This document shows positions 8,559-18,821 of a DNA stretch of 64,000 nucleotides, in pieces. Origin of the DNA: Candidatus Latescibacterota bacterium (GTDB lineage Bacteria; Latescibacterota; UBA2968; UBA8231); assembly GCA_020852055.1 (NCBI GenBank), contig JADZBP010000026.1, positions 1 through 64,000 on the forward strand, in the 5' to 3' direction. The position numbers and the translations under genes are program-made. How positions within the stretch are numbered: position 1 is the first letter of the stretch; every line of letters begins with the position of its first letter. A model generated the notes under the pieces. The model did not search any database. It saw only the letters and a program-made list of their open reading frames with translations, and had not been told where the DNA came from.

Positions 8559-9461
8559 CTATGTTTCGGGAAAACGGGCGGCCAGGGCGGCGTCCAGTTC
8601 GGTGTACTTGGGGTATTGGAGCAAGGTGTAGAGTTCCTGTCGCGTCTGCAACTGGTCGAGGATATGGGCCTGGGTGCCGGTGTCGCGCAGTTGGCGGAAG
8701 GTCTGTTCCACGGCCTTCATCATCGCCCGGAAGGCGGTCATCGGAAAGATGACCATGCGGTAGCCCAGGGCGGCGAACTGCGCCACCGTCAGATAGGGGC
8801 TCTTGCCGAACTCGGTCATGTTGGCCAGCAGCGGCGCCTTGACCGCCTCGGCGTAGCGGCCGAATTCCTCGGGGGTTTGCAGGGCTTCGGGGAAGATGGC
8901 GTCGGCCCCGGCTTCGAGGTAGCGCAGGCCGCGCTCGATGCTGGCCTCCAATCCCTCGACGGCGCGGGCGTCGGTGCGGGCGATGAGCAGGAAGTCGGGA
9001 TGGCGGCGCGCCTCGGCGGCGGCGGCCAATTTGCGCTCCATCTCCGCCACCGAGATCAGGGCCTTGCCTTCGAGGTGGCCGCAGCGCTTGGGGGCCTGCT
9101 GGTCTTCGAGGTGGAGACCCGATAGGCCGGCCTGCTCGTAGGCCTGCACCGTGCGCATCACCTGCAGCGCGTCGCCGTACCCGGTGTCGGCGTCGCAGAT
9201 AGCCGGCACCTGCACCGCCTGGGCGATGTACCCGGCCTGGCGGGCCATCTCATCCATGCCCAGAAGGCCGATGTCGGGGTACCCGGCCAGGCCGTTGATC
9301 AGCCCGGCCCCGGAGATGTAGACCGCCGAGAAACCCAGTTGCTGGGCGAGCATGGCCACCGGCGCGTTGAATGCCCCCGGCATCACCACCGTGCCCTCGG
9401 CGAGCAGCCGGCGCAGGGTGCGGGGTTTGTCTGCCGGCGGGTCGGCGGGTTTGAGCAGCAT
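8559..9461 (-). CDS. prpB: methylisocitrate lyase
   Basis: This 300-residue protein belongs to the isocitrate lyase/PEP mutase superfamily. It has the metal-binding DADTGYGD and, diagnostic for methylisocitrate lyase, the active-site KRCGH with the general-acid cysteine. LIARTDA and GADAIFPEAL complete the barrel. It cleaves 2-methylisocitrate to pyruvate and succinate in the methylcitrate cycle. The start codon directly abuts the purA stop, and a citrate/methylcitrate synthase gene follows. Confidence 0.9.
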   Translation of the reverse strand: MLLKPADPPADKPRTLRRLLAEGTVVMPGAFNAPVAMLAQQLGFSAVYISGAGLINGLAGYPDIGLLGMDEMARQAGYIAQAVQVPAICDADTGYGDALQVMRTVQAYEQAGLSGLHLEDQQAPKRCGHLEGKALISVAEMERKLAAAAEARRHPDFLLIARTDARAVEGLEASIERGLRYLEAGADAIFPEALQTPEEFGRYAEAVKAPLLANMTEFGKSPYLTVAQFAALGYRMVIFPMTAFRAMMKAVEQTFRQLRDTGTQAHILDQLQTRQELYTLLQYPKYTELDAALAARFPET

Positions 9462-10739
9462 CTAGACCTCGATGGTGGAATCGCGTTCGGGGCCCACCGA
9501 GATCAGCGAGACCGGGGTGCGGCTCAACTGGGCGATGCGCTCCACGTAGTGGCGGGCCGGAGCCGGCAGATCGGCGAAGCGCCGCACGCCGGTGGTGGGG
9601 GTGTTCCAGCCCTCGACTTCCTCGTAGATAGGCACGCAGCGCTCCAGGGCTCCCAGGTCGAGCGGGACCTCCTGCCGCACCTCGCCGTCGAACTGGTAAC
9701 CGGTGCACAGCTTCAGTTTGGGGAAGGTGTCGAGCACGTCGAGCCGGGTCAGGGCCAGGCTGGTGAGCCCGTTGATGCGGGCCGAAAGGCGCAGGATGGG
9801 GGCGTCGAACCAGCCGCAGCGGCGCGAGCGGCCGGTGGTGGCGCCGTACTCGTGGCCCACCTCGCGGATGCGTTCGCCGGTCTGGTCGAGCAACTCGGTG
9901 GGGAAGGGGCCGTTGCCCACCCGGGTGGTATAGGCCTTGGTGACCCCGATGATCTGGTCCATACGCGTGGGGCCGATGCCGGTGCCGGTGCAGGCCCCAC
10001 CGGCGGTGGTGTTGGAGGAGGTGACAAAGGGATAGGTGCCGTGGTCGACGTCGAGCAGGGTGCCCTGGGCGCCTTCACACAGCACCGTCTTGCCCGCGTC
10101 CAGCGCTTCGTTGAGCAGCAGCGAGGTATCGGCGATGTAGGGCCGCAGGCGCTCGGCGTACCCCAGATAAGCGTCGATGATCGGGGCGGCCTCCAGGGGG
10201 GCGTGGTCGTAGAGGCGGCGCAGCATTTCGTTTTTGGCGGCGATGACCACCTGCAATTTCTGGCGCAGATGCTCCGGGTCGAGCATGTCCACCACCCGCA
10301 CTCCCTGGCCGCGTTCCACCTTGTCGCGGTAGCAGGGGCCGATGCCCCGGCCGGTGGTGCCGATCTTATCGCTGCCGCGGCTCTCCTCGGCCAACTTGTC
10401 GAGCAGTTTGTGGTAGGGCATGACCAGGTGGGCGTGATGGCTGATATAGAGCCGCCCGGTTGTGGAATAGCCTTTGGTCTGCAACTCCTCGGCTTCCTGG
10501 AGCAGCGCCTCGGGGTCAACCACCACCCCGTTGCCCACCACGCAGATCTTGCCCGGATGCATGATGCCCGAGGGAATCATGTGAAAAACAAAGGTGGTGT
10601 CGCCCACCTTGACGGTGTGGCCGGCGTTGGCCCCGCCCTGGTAGCGCACCACCAGATCGGCGCCCATGGTCAAATAGTCGACTACCTTGGCCTTGCCTTC
10701 ATCTCCCCACTGTGCTCCCAGTACCACTTTGGTTGGCAT
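9462..10739 (-). CDS. purA: adenylosuccinate synthetase
   Basis: This 425-residue protein is the complete PurA enzyme joining IMP and aspartate with GTP in AMP synthesis. The N-terminal P-loop region reads VVLGAQWGDEGKAKVVD (the usual GDEGKGK has one Gly to Ala change), followed by GGANAGHTV. GTTGRGIGP, the switch region and LTRLDVLD, which recognises GTP, are present. An AAGGAACG ribosome binding site precedes the ATG. It lies 12 bases after serA and abuts prpB, as part of the long minus-strand series. Confidence 0.96.
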   Translation of the reverse strand: MPTKVVLGAQWGDEGKAKVVDYLTMGADLVVRYQGGANAGHTVKVGDTTFVFHMIPSGIMHPGKICVVGNGVVVDPEALLQEAEELQTKGYSTTGRLYISHHAHLVMPYHKLLDKLAEESRGSDKIGTTGRGIGPCYRDKVERGQGVRVVDMLDPEHLRQKLQVVIAAKNEMLRRLYDHAPLEAAPIIDAYLGYAERLRPYIADTSLLLNEALDAGKTVLCEGAQGTLLDVDHGTYPFVTSSNTTAGGACTGTGIGPTRMDQIIGVTKAYTTRVGNGPFPTELLDQTGERIREVGHEYGATTGRSRRCGWFDAPILRLSARINGLTSLALTRLDVLDTFPKLKLCTGYQFDGEVRQEVPLDLGALERCVPIYEEVEGWNTPTTGVRRFADLPAPARHYVERIAQLSRTPVSLISVGPERDSTIEV

Positions 10740-10751
10740 TTGTCGTTCCTT

Positions 10752-12329
10752 CTAAAGGCTGATTTGCTTGGCCCAGACGATGTTGCTGTGGGTGAGGATC
10801 TCGGCCAGCACCGCGTCGGGGATGAGGCTGTCCACATTGAGGATGGTCAGCGCCCGGCCGCCTACCTGATGGCGGCCGCAGGACATCTGGGCGATGTTGA
10901 CCCGGTGGGTCCCCATCACCGTGCCGATACGGCCGATCACACCGGGAACATCGTCGTTGATGTAGAAAAGCATGTTGCCTTCGGGGATGGCGTCGAAGCT
11001 GTACTCGTCGAGCCGCACCAGGCGGGGATCGCTCTTGCCGAAGAGGGTGCCGGAGAGGATGCGTCGGCTGGTGTCGGTCTGGTAGATCACGCTGATCAGG
11101 CTGGCGTAGTCTTCGTGTTCGCTGCTCTTCAACTCGTCGACCCGCACCCCGCGCTGCTGGGCGAAGAGGGGGGCGTTGACGAAGTTGACTGGTTCGTCGG
11201 AGATGTTGCCCATGATGCCCTTGAGCACTGCGGCGGTCAGCGCCGAGGTGGGCATGGCGCTCACGTCGCCGTGGTACTCGACGGTGATGCGTTCCAGTTG
11301 CCCCTCGCTGAGCTGGGCCAGGATGCGCCCCAGGCGCTCGGCCAGCTCGATGTAGGGGCGCAGTTTCTGGTAGACCTCGGGTTCCACCGAGGGCACGTTG
11401 ACGGCGTTGCGGATCACCCCGTTGAGCAGCACGTCGCTCACCTGCTCGGCGATCTGCAGGGCCACGGTGGCCTGGGCCTCGCGGGTGGAGGCGCCCAGGT
11501 GCGGGGTGCAGATCACTCGCTCGTGGGCCACCAGCGGGGTGAGGCCTGGCGGCTCGTCCACAAAGACATCGAGGGCGGCGCCGGCCACCTTGCCGCTGTT
11601 GAGGGCCGCCAGCAGTTCGGCCTCGTCGAGGATGCCGCCGCGGGCGCAATTGAGCAGGAAAACCCCCTCCTTGCACTGAGCCAGTTGCGGGGCCGAGATC
11701 AGGTGGCGGGTCTGGGTGGTGAGAGGCAGATGCACGGTGATGAAGTCGGCCTCGGCCCAGATCTGCTCCAGGGGGGCCAGCAGGGTGCCAAAGCCCAGGG
11801 CCATCTCGGCGGAGACAAAGGGATCGTAGCCGAGCACCTTCATCTTGAAGGCCGCCGCCCGCAGGGCCACCTCGCGGCCCACCTTGCCCAGACCGAGAAC
11901 AGCGATCGTCTTACCGGCCAGTTCGACGCCGGTATAGCGGCCGCGGTCCCACTTGCCGGCCTTGAGCGAGGCGGTGGCCTGGGGGATGTTGCGGGCCAGG
12001 GACATCAGCATGGCCAGGGAATGTTCGGCGGTGGAGACCGAGTTGCCGCCCGGGGTGTTCATGGCGATCACCCCGTAGCGGGTGGCGGCGGACACGTCGA
12101 TATTGTCGACCCCGGCCCCGGCGCGACCCACCACCTTGAGGCGCGAGGCCGCCTTGAGCAACTCCTCGTTCACCTGGGTGCTGCTGCGCACGATGAGGCC
12201 TTCGTACTGGCCGATGATGCGCTGCAACTCCTCGGCGCTGAGGCCCGGTTGCTGATCCACCTCGATGCCGCGCTGGCTGAGGATGGCGGCGCAACCGGGT
12301 TCCAATCTCTCGCTGATCAGGACCTTCAT
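10752..12329 (-). CDS. serA: D-3-phosphoglycerate dehydrogenase
   Basis: This 525-residue enzyme catalyses the first step of serine synthesis. It is the long SerA form: a substrate and Rossmann domain (GLGKVGREVALRA, then NCARGG and PHLGAST with the catalytic histidine), an intervening ASB-like domain, and a C-terminal ACT domain (DVPGVIGRIGTVMG) that normally senses serine. The start was set at the ATG of MKVLISERL at 12329 because this ATG overlaps the engB stop by one base (TGATG), a typical translational coupling. An upstream in-frame start at 12380 would read through engB and adds residues the family lacks. Confidence 0.95.
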   Translation of the reverse strand: MKVLISERLEPGCAAILSQRGIEVDQQPGLSAEELQRIIGQYEGLIVRSSTQVNEELLKAASRLKVVGRAGAGVDNIDVSAATRYGVIAMNTPGGNSVSTAEHSLAMLMSLARNIPQATASLKAGKWDRGRYTGVELAGKTIAVLGLGKVGREVALRAAAFKMKVLGYDPFVSAEMALGFGTLLAPLEQIWAEADFITVHLPLTTQTRHLISAPQLAQCKEGVFLLNCARGGILDEAELLAALNSGKVAGAALDVFVDEPPGLTPLVAHERVICTPHLGASTREAQATVALQIAEQVSDVLLNGVIRNAVNVPSVEPEVYQKLRPYIELAERLGRILAQLSEGQLERITVEYHGDVSAMPTSALTAAVLKGIMGNISDEPVNFVNAPLFAQQRGVRVDELKSSEHEDYASLISVIYQTDTSRRILSGTLFGKSDPRLVRLDEYSFDAIPEGNMLFYINDDVPGVIGRIGTVMGTHRVNIAQMSCGRHQVGGRALTILNVDSLIPDAVLAEILTHSNIVWAKQISL

Positions 12330-12937
12330 CAACTTTTTCCGTTGGCGGGACTTTGTACCCCGCACTCCTGGTAGATCCACTCCAACGCCTCGTCGCGGCC
12401 TTCACCGGTGACGGCCGAGAAGGGCAGATAGGCCAGCCCGGCCAGGGTGCCGGCCGCCGTCAATTCGTGCTGGCGGCGGAGCCACTGCTGGCGGGAGAGC
12501 TTGTCCACTTTGGTGAAGACCAGCAGGGAGGGCTTGGGATGCTCCTTGAGCCATGCGATCATCGCCAGGTCCAGTTCCGTAGGACCGTGGCGCGCGTCGA
12601 TGAGCTGGACGATGGCCCGCAGTTCGGTGAGGCTTTCCAGGTACCCCTGGACCAGCCGGCCCAGGGTGAGGCGCAACTCCAGGCCGCCTCTGACAAAGCC
12701 GTACCCGGGCAGATCCACCAGATAGGCGGCGTTGTCGACGCGGTAGTAGTTGAGTTGCTGGGTCTTGCCCGGCGTGGAACTGGTGCGGGCCAGGCTGCGG
12801 CGCTGCACCAGCCGGTTGATCAGGGAGGACTTGCCGACGTTGGAACGCCCCGCCAGCGCCACCTCGGGCAGGCCGTCGGCAGGCAGATCGCCCCGCCCCA
12901 CCGCGCCCACCACGAACTCTGCCGAGCGGATATTCAT
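12329..12937 (-). CDS. engB: ribosome biogenesis GTP-binding protein EngB/YsxC
   Basis: This 202-residue TRAFAC GTPase has all G motifs: GRSNVGKSSL (G1), TPGKTQ (G2 region), DLPGYGF (G3) and FTKVDKL (G4). The family assists assembly of the large ribosomal subunit and is usually essential. It starts 3 bases after the clpX stop and its own stop overlaps the serA start by one base. Confidence 0.95.
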   Translation of the reverse strand: MNIRSAEFVVGAVGRGDLPADGLPEVALAGRSNVGKSSLINRLVQRRSLARTSSTPGKTQQLNYYRVDNAAYLVDLPGYGFVRGGLELRLTLGRLVQGYLESLTELRAIVQLIDARHGPTELDLAMIAWLKEHPKPSLLVFTKVDKLSRQQWLRRQHELTAAGTLAGLAYLPFSAVTGEGRDEALEWIYQECGVQSPANGKS

Positions 12938-12940
12938 CGC

Positions 12941-14194
12941 TCAGGCCCGCCAGCGCCGGGACTGGTCCTCGTCCTCGTCGCCGGCCTGTTCCACCCCCTG
13001 GACGATCATCTCGGCAGTCACCGTGATCTGCTGCAGGCCCTCCTGAGAAGGCACTTCGTACATGATGTCCATCATCGCCTGCTCCAGGACCGAGCGCAGG
13101 CCGCGCGCCCCGGTGCCCTTCTTGATGGTCAGCTCCACCACCTTGCGCAGGGCCTCCTCGGTGAACTCGACCTTCACCCCGTCCATCTCGAAGAGCCGCT
13201 GGGTCTGGCGGATGAGGGCGTTCTTGGGTTCGGTGAGGATCTTGAACAGGTCCTCCTCGGTCAGCGGGTCGAGGGTGGTGACCATCGGCACCCGTCCCAC
13301 CAGTTCGGGGATGAGGCCAAAGGCCAGCAGGTCCTCGGGCTGCACCAGGGGCAGCACCTCGCTGGGGGTATCGACATCGGGCAGGTCGCCGCCCGAGCCG
13401 AAGCCCATGGTGCGCCGGCCCACCCGCTGGCTGACCAGCCGGTCGAGGCCCTCGAAGGCGCCCCCGCAGATGAAGAGGATATTGCGGGTATTGATCTGGA
13501 TCATGGGCTGCTCGGGGTGTTTGCGACCCCCTTTGGGCGGGATATTGGCGACGGTGCCCTCCAGCAGTTTCAGCAGCGCCTGCTGCACCCCCTCGCCCGA
13601 AACGTCGCGGCTCACCGAGGGGGTGGCGTTCTTGCGGGCGATCTTGTCGATCTCGTCCAGGTAGAGGATGCCCTTCTCGGCGCGCCCCACGTCATAGTCG
13701 GCTGCCTGTAGCAGGCCCACCAGGATGTTCTCCACGTCCTCGCCCACATAACCCGCCTCGGTGAGGATGGTGGCGTCGGCGATGGAGAAGGGCACTTTGA
13801 GCACCTTGGCCAGGGTCTGGGCCAGCAGGGTCTTGCCGGTGCCGGTGGGCCCGATGAGCAGGATGTTGCTCTTCTCCAGCTCGACGCTGTCGAGGTCCAC
13901 CCCGGAGCGGATGCGTTTGTAGTGGTTGTACACGGCCACGGCGAGCAGTTTCTTGACTGGCTCCTGGCCGATCACGTACTCGTCGAGGACGGTCTTGATC
14001 TCGGGGGGTTTGGGGATCTGGCCGGTGTCCCAGGTCGTGCTCTGCTTCTTGTTCTCGGCGAGCACTTCGTTGCAGAGCCGGACACATTCGTTGCAGATGT
14101 AGACCGAGGGGCCAGTGATGATCTTGTCGACCTGGCTGGTGTTGCGCCCGCAGAAGGAACAGCGCGGCTCGGGTTTTGGAGGCCGTCGGCGCAC
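12941..14194 (-). CDS. clpX: ATP-dependent Clp protease ATP-binding subunit ClpX
   Basis: This 417-residue AAA+ unfoldase feeds substrates to ClpP. The N-terminal four-cysteine zinc-binding domain (CSFC and CNEC, residues about 12-40) is followed by Walker [12 protein letters not shown], the pore loop GYVGEDVE, Walker [10 protein letters not shown] and the RKH-type loop before the C-terminal small domain. It lies directly downstream of clpP (30 bases) and tig, the classic tig-clpP-clpX order. Confidence 0.97.
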   Translation of the reverse strand: MRRRPPKPEPRCSFCGRNTSQVDKIITGPSVYICNECVRLCNEVLAENKKQSTTWDTGQIPKPPEIKTVLDEYVIGQEPVKKLLAVAVYNHYKRIRSGVDLDSVELEKSNILLIGPTGTGKTLLAQTLAKVLKVPFSIADATILTEAGYVGEDVENILVGLLQAADYDVGRAEKGILYLDEIDKIARKNATPSVSRDVSGEGVQQALLKLLEGTVANIPPKGGRKHPEQPMIQINTRNILFICGGAFEGLDRLVSQRVGRRTMGFGSGGDLPDVDTPSEVLPLVQPEDLLAFGLIPELVGRVPMVTTLDPLTEEDLFKILTEPKNALIRQTQRLFEMDGVKVEFTEEALRKVVELTIKKGTGARGLRSVLEQAMMDIMYEVPSQEGLQQITVTAEMIVQGVEQAGDEDEDQSRRWRA

Positions 14195-14224
14195 TGGTTT
14201 GCCTCTCGCGAAATGGGCGGAGCC

Positions 14225-14842
14225 TCAGCCGGCGGCTTCGGCCTTGGGGGCGCCGGCGAGGGATGCCGGCAGGATAAGGTCGTCGATCAGGCCGTAGTCC
14301 TTGGCCTCTTGGGGGCTCATGAAGAAGTCGCGCTCGGTGTCGCGCTGGATGCGCTCCAGCGGCTGGCCGGTGCGCTCCGCCAGGATGTCGTTGATCTGCT
14401 GGCGGATCTTGATGATCTCGCGGGCGTGGATCTCGATATCGGCCGCCTGGCCGCCGATGCGGCCCATGGGCTGGTGCAGCAGGACGCGGGCATTGGGCAG
14501 GCTCTGCCGTTTGCCCTTGGCGCCGCCGGCCAGCAACACCGCCCCCATGCTGGAGGCCTGGCCGATGCAGATGGTGGCCACGCTGTTGGGGATGTACTGC
14601 ATGGTGTCGTAGATGGCCAGGCCGGCGGTCACCGAGCCACCCGGGGTGTTGATGTAGAGCGAGATATCTTTTTTGGGATCCTCGGAGGCCAGGTACAGCA
14701 ACTGGGCGATGACCAGGTTGGCGATCATATCGCCGATGGGCGTGCCGATGAAGACGATGCGCTCCTTCAGCAGGCGCGAGTAGATATCGTACGAGCGCTC
14801 GCCCCTACCCGTCTGTTCGATGACCATGGGGATCAGGGACAT
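14225..14842 (-). CDS. clpP: ATP-dependent Clp protease proteolytic subunit
   Basis: This 205-residue serine peptidase forms the two-ring tetradecamer. The nucleophile serine is in [14 protein letters not shown], the catalytic histidine in NARVLLHQP, and an aspartate follows further on. The start [20 protein letters not shown] is typical and includes a short propeptide. It starts 1 base after the tig stop, so it is almost certainly co-translated with the chaperone gene, with clpX following. Confidence 0.97.
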   Translation of the reverse strand: MSLIPMVIEQTGRGERSYDIYSRLLKERIVFIGTPIGDMIANLVIAQLLYLASEDPKKDISLYINTPGGSVTAGLAIYDTMQYIPNSVATICIGQASSMGAVLLAGGAKGKRQSLPNARVLLHQPMGRIGGQAADIEIHAREIIKIRQQINDILAERTGQPLERIQRDTERDFFMSPQEAKDYGLIDDLILPASLAGAPKAEAAG

Positions 14843-14843
14843 C

Positions 14844-16139
14844 TCACACCACCTGCTCTTCGAATTCGGCCCGCTGGGCGAGGAAATCGAAAATCTTGTC
14901 CTCCAGCAACTCCTGGCGCAGATCGTCGAGCCGGGGCGAACGCTTGAGGGCTTCGGGGTCGAGGTTGTGCTCGGCGGCGCGCTGCTGGATGAAGGTCTCG
15001 AATTCTTCGTCGCTGACCTCGATACTGGTCTGCTTGCGCAGGGCCTCGATCAACAAGAAGGTTTTGAGCCGGCGCACAGCAAAGCCGCGCTCCTCCTCGT
15101 TGTGTTCATGCTCGTGGTCGTGGTCATGGTCATGGTCGTGGTCATGGTCGTGATCGTGGTGATGGTGCTGATGACCCTGCTCACGCCGGTGCAGCGACTC
15201 GAGGTAATTATTGACCAGGCTTTCGGGCAGATCGAAGGGATTCTTGGTGATCAGGTCATTGATCAGATCGCTGCGCAAGCGCTGGCGGGCCAGGTACTCC
15301 CACTGCCGCTGGAGCTGCTGGCTGAGGTGCTGCTTGAGGTCGTCCAGGCTCTGGAAGGACTCCCCCACCTTCTTGGCGAACTCGTCGTCGAGCGGCGGCA
15401 GGACGCGCTGGCGCACCTGGCGGGCCTGCACGCCGAAATGTTCCTGCTTGCCGGCCATGTCCTTGTCGGGCAGGTCCTCGCGGTAGGAGAAATGGACCTG
15501 GCGCTCTTCGCCGGCCGCGATGCCCACCAGGGCCTCTTCGAACTCGGGGCTGGGGGCATTCTCGTTGCCGATGACGAAATAACGTTCCTCGTAGCGCTCG
15601 CCGATGATGGGCGTGCCCGCCTCGTCGAGGCGCTGCAGATCGGCGATCAGCACATCGCCCTTTTCGAGGGGGCGGTCCACCTGCTCCTCAGTGGCGTGGC
15701 GCTCCTGCAAGTCCTTCAACTGGCGGTCGATTTCCTCGTCGCTGACGTTGTGCACCAGGCGGGCCGCCTTCAACTGCTCGTAGCTCTCCACCTGCACCTC
15801 GGGCCAGATATCGAGGGTGGCAACAAAACAGAGCGGCTGGCCGGGCTGGTAATCGAGCTTGGTGATGCGCGGCGGGGCGGCGGGCACCAGCTTTTCGGTC
15901 TGGGCCGCCTCACCCATCAGCTCGGGCAGCAGCTCGCTGACCACACTCTGGCGGATAGCTTCGCCGTAGCGCCGCTCGACGAGGGTCAGCGGCACCTTGC
16001 CTTTGCGAAAGCCGGGGATCTCAAGCCGGCGCTGGTAGTCTTTCACTGCCTTGGCAACGGCGGCTTCGATGCGTTCGGCCGGTACCTCGACCTCGAGTTC
16101 CCGTTCCCACTTGCCTTTTTCAGTGACCTTGGTTTTCAC
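14844..16139 (-). CDS. tig: trigger factor with histidine-rich insert
   Basis: This ribosome-bound chaperone and prolyl isomerase has 431 residues. The ribosome-binding signature GFRKGKVP sits near residue 46 ([19 protein letters not shown]), followed by the FKBP-like PPIase domain and a helical C-terminal domain. A GTG start at 16139 was chosen: it gives the family's usual VKTKV opening and has an AGGA site 8 bases upstream, whereas the ATG at 16163 has none. Residues about 317-349 form an unusual run of alternating His-Asp and His-Glu, inserted in the C-terminal arm, that looks like a metal-binding patch as in SlyD. Confidence 0.94.
   Translation of the reverse strand: MKTKVTEKGKWERELEVEVPAERIEAAVAKAVKDYQRRLEIPGFRKGKVPLTLVERRYGEAIRQSVVSELLPELMGEAAQTEKLVPAAPPRITKLDYQPGQPLCFVATLDIWPEVQVESYEQLKAARLVHNVSDEEIDRQLKDLQERHATEEQVDRPLEKGDVLIADLQRLDEAGTPIIGERYEERYFVIGNENAPSPEFEEALVGIAAGEERQVHFSYREDLPDKDMAGKQEHFGVQARQVRQRVLPPLDDEFAKKVGESFQSLDDLKQHLSQQLQRQWEYLARQRLRSDLINDLITKNPFDLPESLVNNYLESLHRREQGHQHHHHDHDHDHDHDHDHDHEHEHNEEERGFAVRRLKTFLLIEALRKQTSIEVSDEEFETFIQQRAAEHNLDPEALKRSPRLDDLRQELLEDKIFDFLAQRAEFEEQVV
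15092..15191. repeat. GTGGTC/GTGATC-type hexamer repeat inside tig
   Basis: A short tandem repeat with unit near TGGTCA/TGGTCG on the plus strand encodes the alternating His-Asp stretch of trigger factor. It is in frame and uses both His and both Asp codons, so selection at protein level is likely. It is not a CRISPR array. Confidence 0.8.
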
Positions 16140-16239
16140 GATTGATTCCTGTGGTGAGTACATAAAAAACGCAGCCGCTCACTCCGGAAAAGCTCAGAGC
16201 AGGACTCCTGCGGCGCGTGGTCTGGTTGGGCTCTGGGCG

Positions 16240-16323
16240 TGCGAAAGGGGGGACTCGAACCCCCAAGCCCTTTCGGGCACCAGATCCTAAGTCTGGCGCG
16301 TCTGCCAATTTCGCCACTTTCGC
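16240..16323 (-). tRNA. tRNA-Leu (UAG anticodon)
   Basis: On the minus strand a class II tRNA folds with a 7-base acceptor stem GCGAAAG/CTTTCGC, a D arm, an anticodon stem CCAGA/TCTGG around the loop CTTAGGA (anticodon TAG, reading CUA), a long variable arm GCCCGAAAGGGC and a T arm with TTCGAGT. The discriminator base is A at 16240 and no CCA is encoded. It lies between glyQS and tig. Confidence 0.95.
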
Positions 16324-16367
16324 ATTCGAAGTATGCTCAAACAATATATGGGCGCAGGTGGCGCCGG

Positions 16368-17696
<1,329 letters not shown>

Positions 17697-17708
17697 CGGT
17701 TATCCTCT

Positions 17709-18479
17709 CTACTTGGTTGCGGTCGATTCCAGAAAGTCCAGTGATTTGAGATGGCTGTACTGGCCGCCATGGCACTCCAGGAAACCGCGCAGCATGCTGC
17801 GGATCTCGCCGCGGCGGGCCGGGGCGGGTGGCATGGCCTCGGGCCGGTAGGCGGTCAGCGCCTGCAGCCCGGCCAGCAGCCTGAGGCTGTTGCCGGCCAC
17901 CCGGATGCCGCCGGCAGCCGGGCCGCAGCGGGCGCACAAGCCGCCGCCCATGGGAGCGCTGAACCACAGCCACTCTCCTGCCAGCACCTCGCGGCAGGAG
18001 GTGCAATACCCCAACTCGGGGCGGTAACCCAGCGCCTCAGCGGCGCGCAACTGAAAGTACCAGAAGAGCGGCTCCACCTGCGCCGGTTCCACTTCTTCGA
18101 GGCCGACCAGCACCCCCGAGAGGCAGCGGTAGAGCCGGCGGTTGGGATCGCGCTCCACGGTCAGGCGGTCGATCAGTTCGCAGGCGGCGCTGCCAAAGGA
18201 GAGGCGCTCCAGGTCGGTGAGCAGCGCCGGAAAGGAGCGCAGGGCGTCGCAGTCGCTGAGGGTTTGCAGGTCGCGCTCGTCGCGCAGGTAGCAGACCACC
18301 TGCACCTCGGTCATCAGCTCCAGCGCCCCGCCGAACTTGCTCTTGGGCTTGCGGGCGCCTTTGGCGGTGGCCTTGAACTTGCCCTCGTCCTCGGAGTAGA
18401 GGGTCACCAGTTTGCTGGTTTCCCCCATACGTCGGGTCCGCAGGACCACGGCCCTGGTTTTGAGGATGCGGCTGGGCAT
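17709..18479 (-). CDS. recO: DNA repair protein RecO
   Basis: This 256-residue RecO mediator loads RecA onto SSB-coated DNA in the RecFOR pathway. The N-terminal OB-fold starts ILKTRAVVLRTRRMGETSKLVTLYSEDEGKF, and the helical domain contains the C4 zinc site (CTSC near 180 and CARC near 205). It starts 8 bases after the ftsB-like gene and precedes glyQS by 12 bases. Confidence 0.93.
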   Translation of the reverse strand: MPSRILKTRAVVLRTRRMGETSKLVTLYSEDEGKFKATAKGARKPKSKFGGALELMTEVQVVCYLRDERDLQTLSDCDALRSFPALLTDLERLSFGSAACELIDRLTVERDPNRRLYRCLSGVLVGLEEVEPAQVEPLFWYFQLRAAEALGYRPELGYCTSCREVLAGEWLWFSAPMGGGLCARCGPAAGGIRVAGNSLRLLAGLQALTAYRPEAMPPAPARRGEIRSMLRGFLECHGGQYSHLKSLDFLESTATK

Positions 18480-18487
18480 AGGCAGGC

Positions 18488-18817
18488 CTATTTGCCGGCA
18501 GACAGTTCCTGCAGCCGGTAGACCTTTTCTCCTGGTTTCACCATGCCGTATTCCTCGCGCGCCACCTTCTCGATGTAATCCTTGTCGTGCTCCAGCATGG
18601 TGAGGATCTGGCGCAGGCTGTCGTTTTCGGCCTCCAACTGGTCCACCCGCGCCTGCAGCACGGCCAGGACCTTGGCCTGGCGGCGAATCTCGATCAACCC
18701 TTCGTCCCCGCCCACGAACAAATAGAGAATGACACCCAGGACCAGCAGGGCCAGCACCAGCCGCCAGCGGGACTTGTCGGTCGATTCGGCCTGCGGCCTG
18801 AGGGGCGAGCGGGCCAC
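18488..18817 (-). CDS. septum formation initiator family protein (FtsB/DivIC-like)
   Basis: This 109-residue bitopic protein has a basic N-terminus, one membrane helix (about residues 19-37, LVLALLVLGVILYLFVG) and then a coiled coil (IRRQAKVLAVLQARVDQLE). It closes with the family signature IEKVAREEYGMVKPGE. In other bacteria FtsB/DivIC forms a complex with FtsL and FtsQ in the divisome, regulating septal peptidoglycan synthesis. It is tightly packed between proB and recO. Confidence 0.9.
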   Translation of the reverse strand: MARSPLRPQAESTDKSRWRLVLALLVLGVILYLFVGGDEGLIEIRRQAKVLAVLQARVDQLEAENDSLRQILTMLEHDKDYIEKVAREEYGMVKPGEKVYRLQELSAGK

Positions 18818-18821
18818 GGGC

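Noticed and set aside
9339-12374. Long plus-strand reading frame (about 1011 codons) opposite prpB, purA and serA
   Set aside because: It is a shadow of GC-rich genes on the other strand; composition is low-complexity and PurA/SerA/PrpB are unambiguous.
12330-12380. Upstream in-frame start of serA at 12380
   Set aside because: It would run through the end of engB and add residues foreign to SerA; the ATG at 12329 overlaps the engB stop in TGATG.
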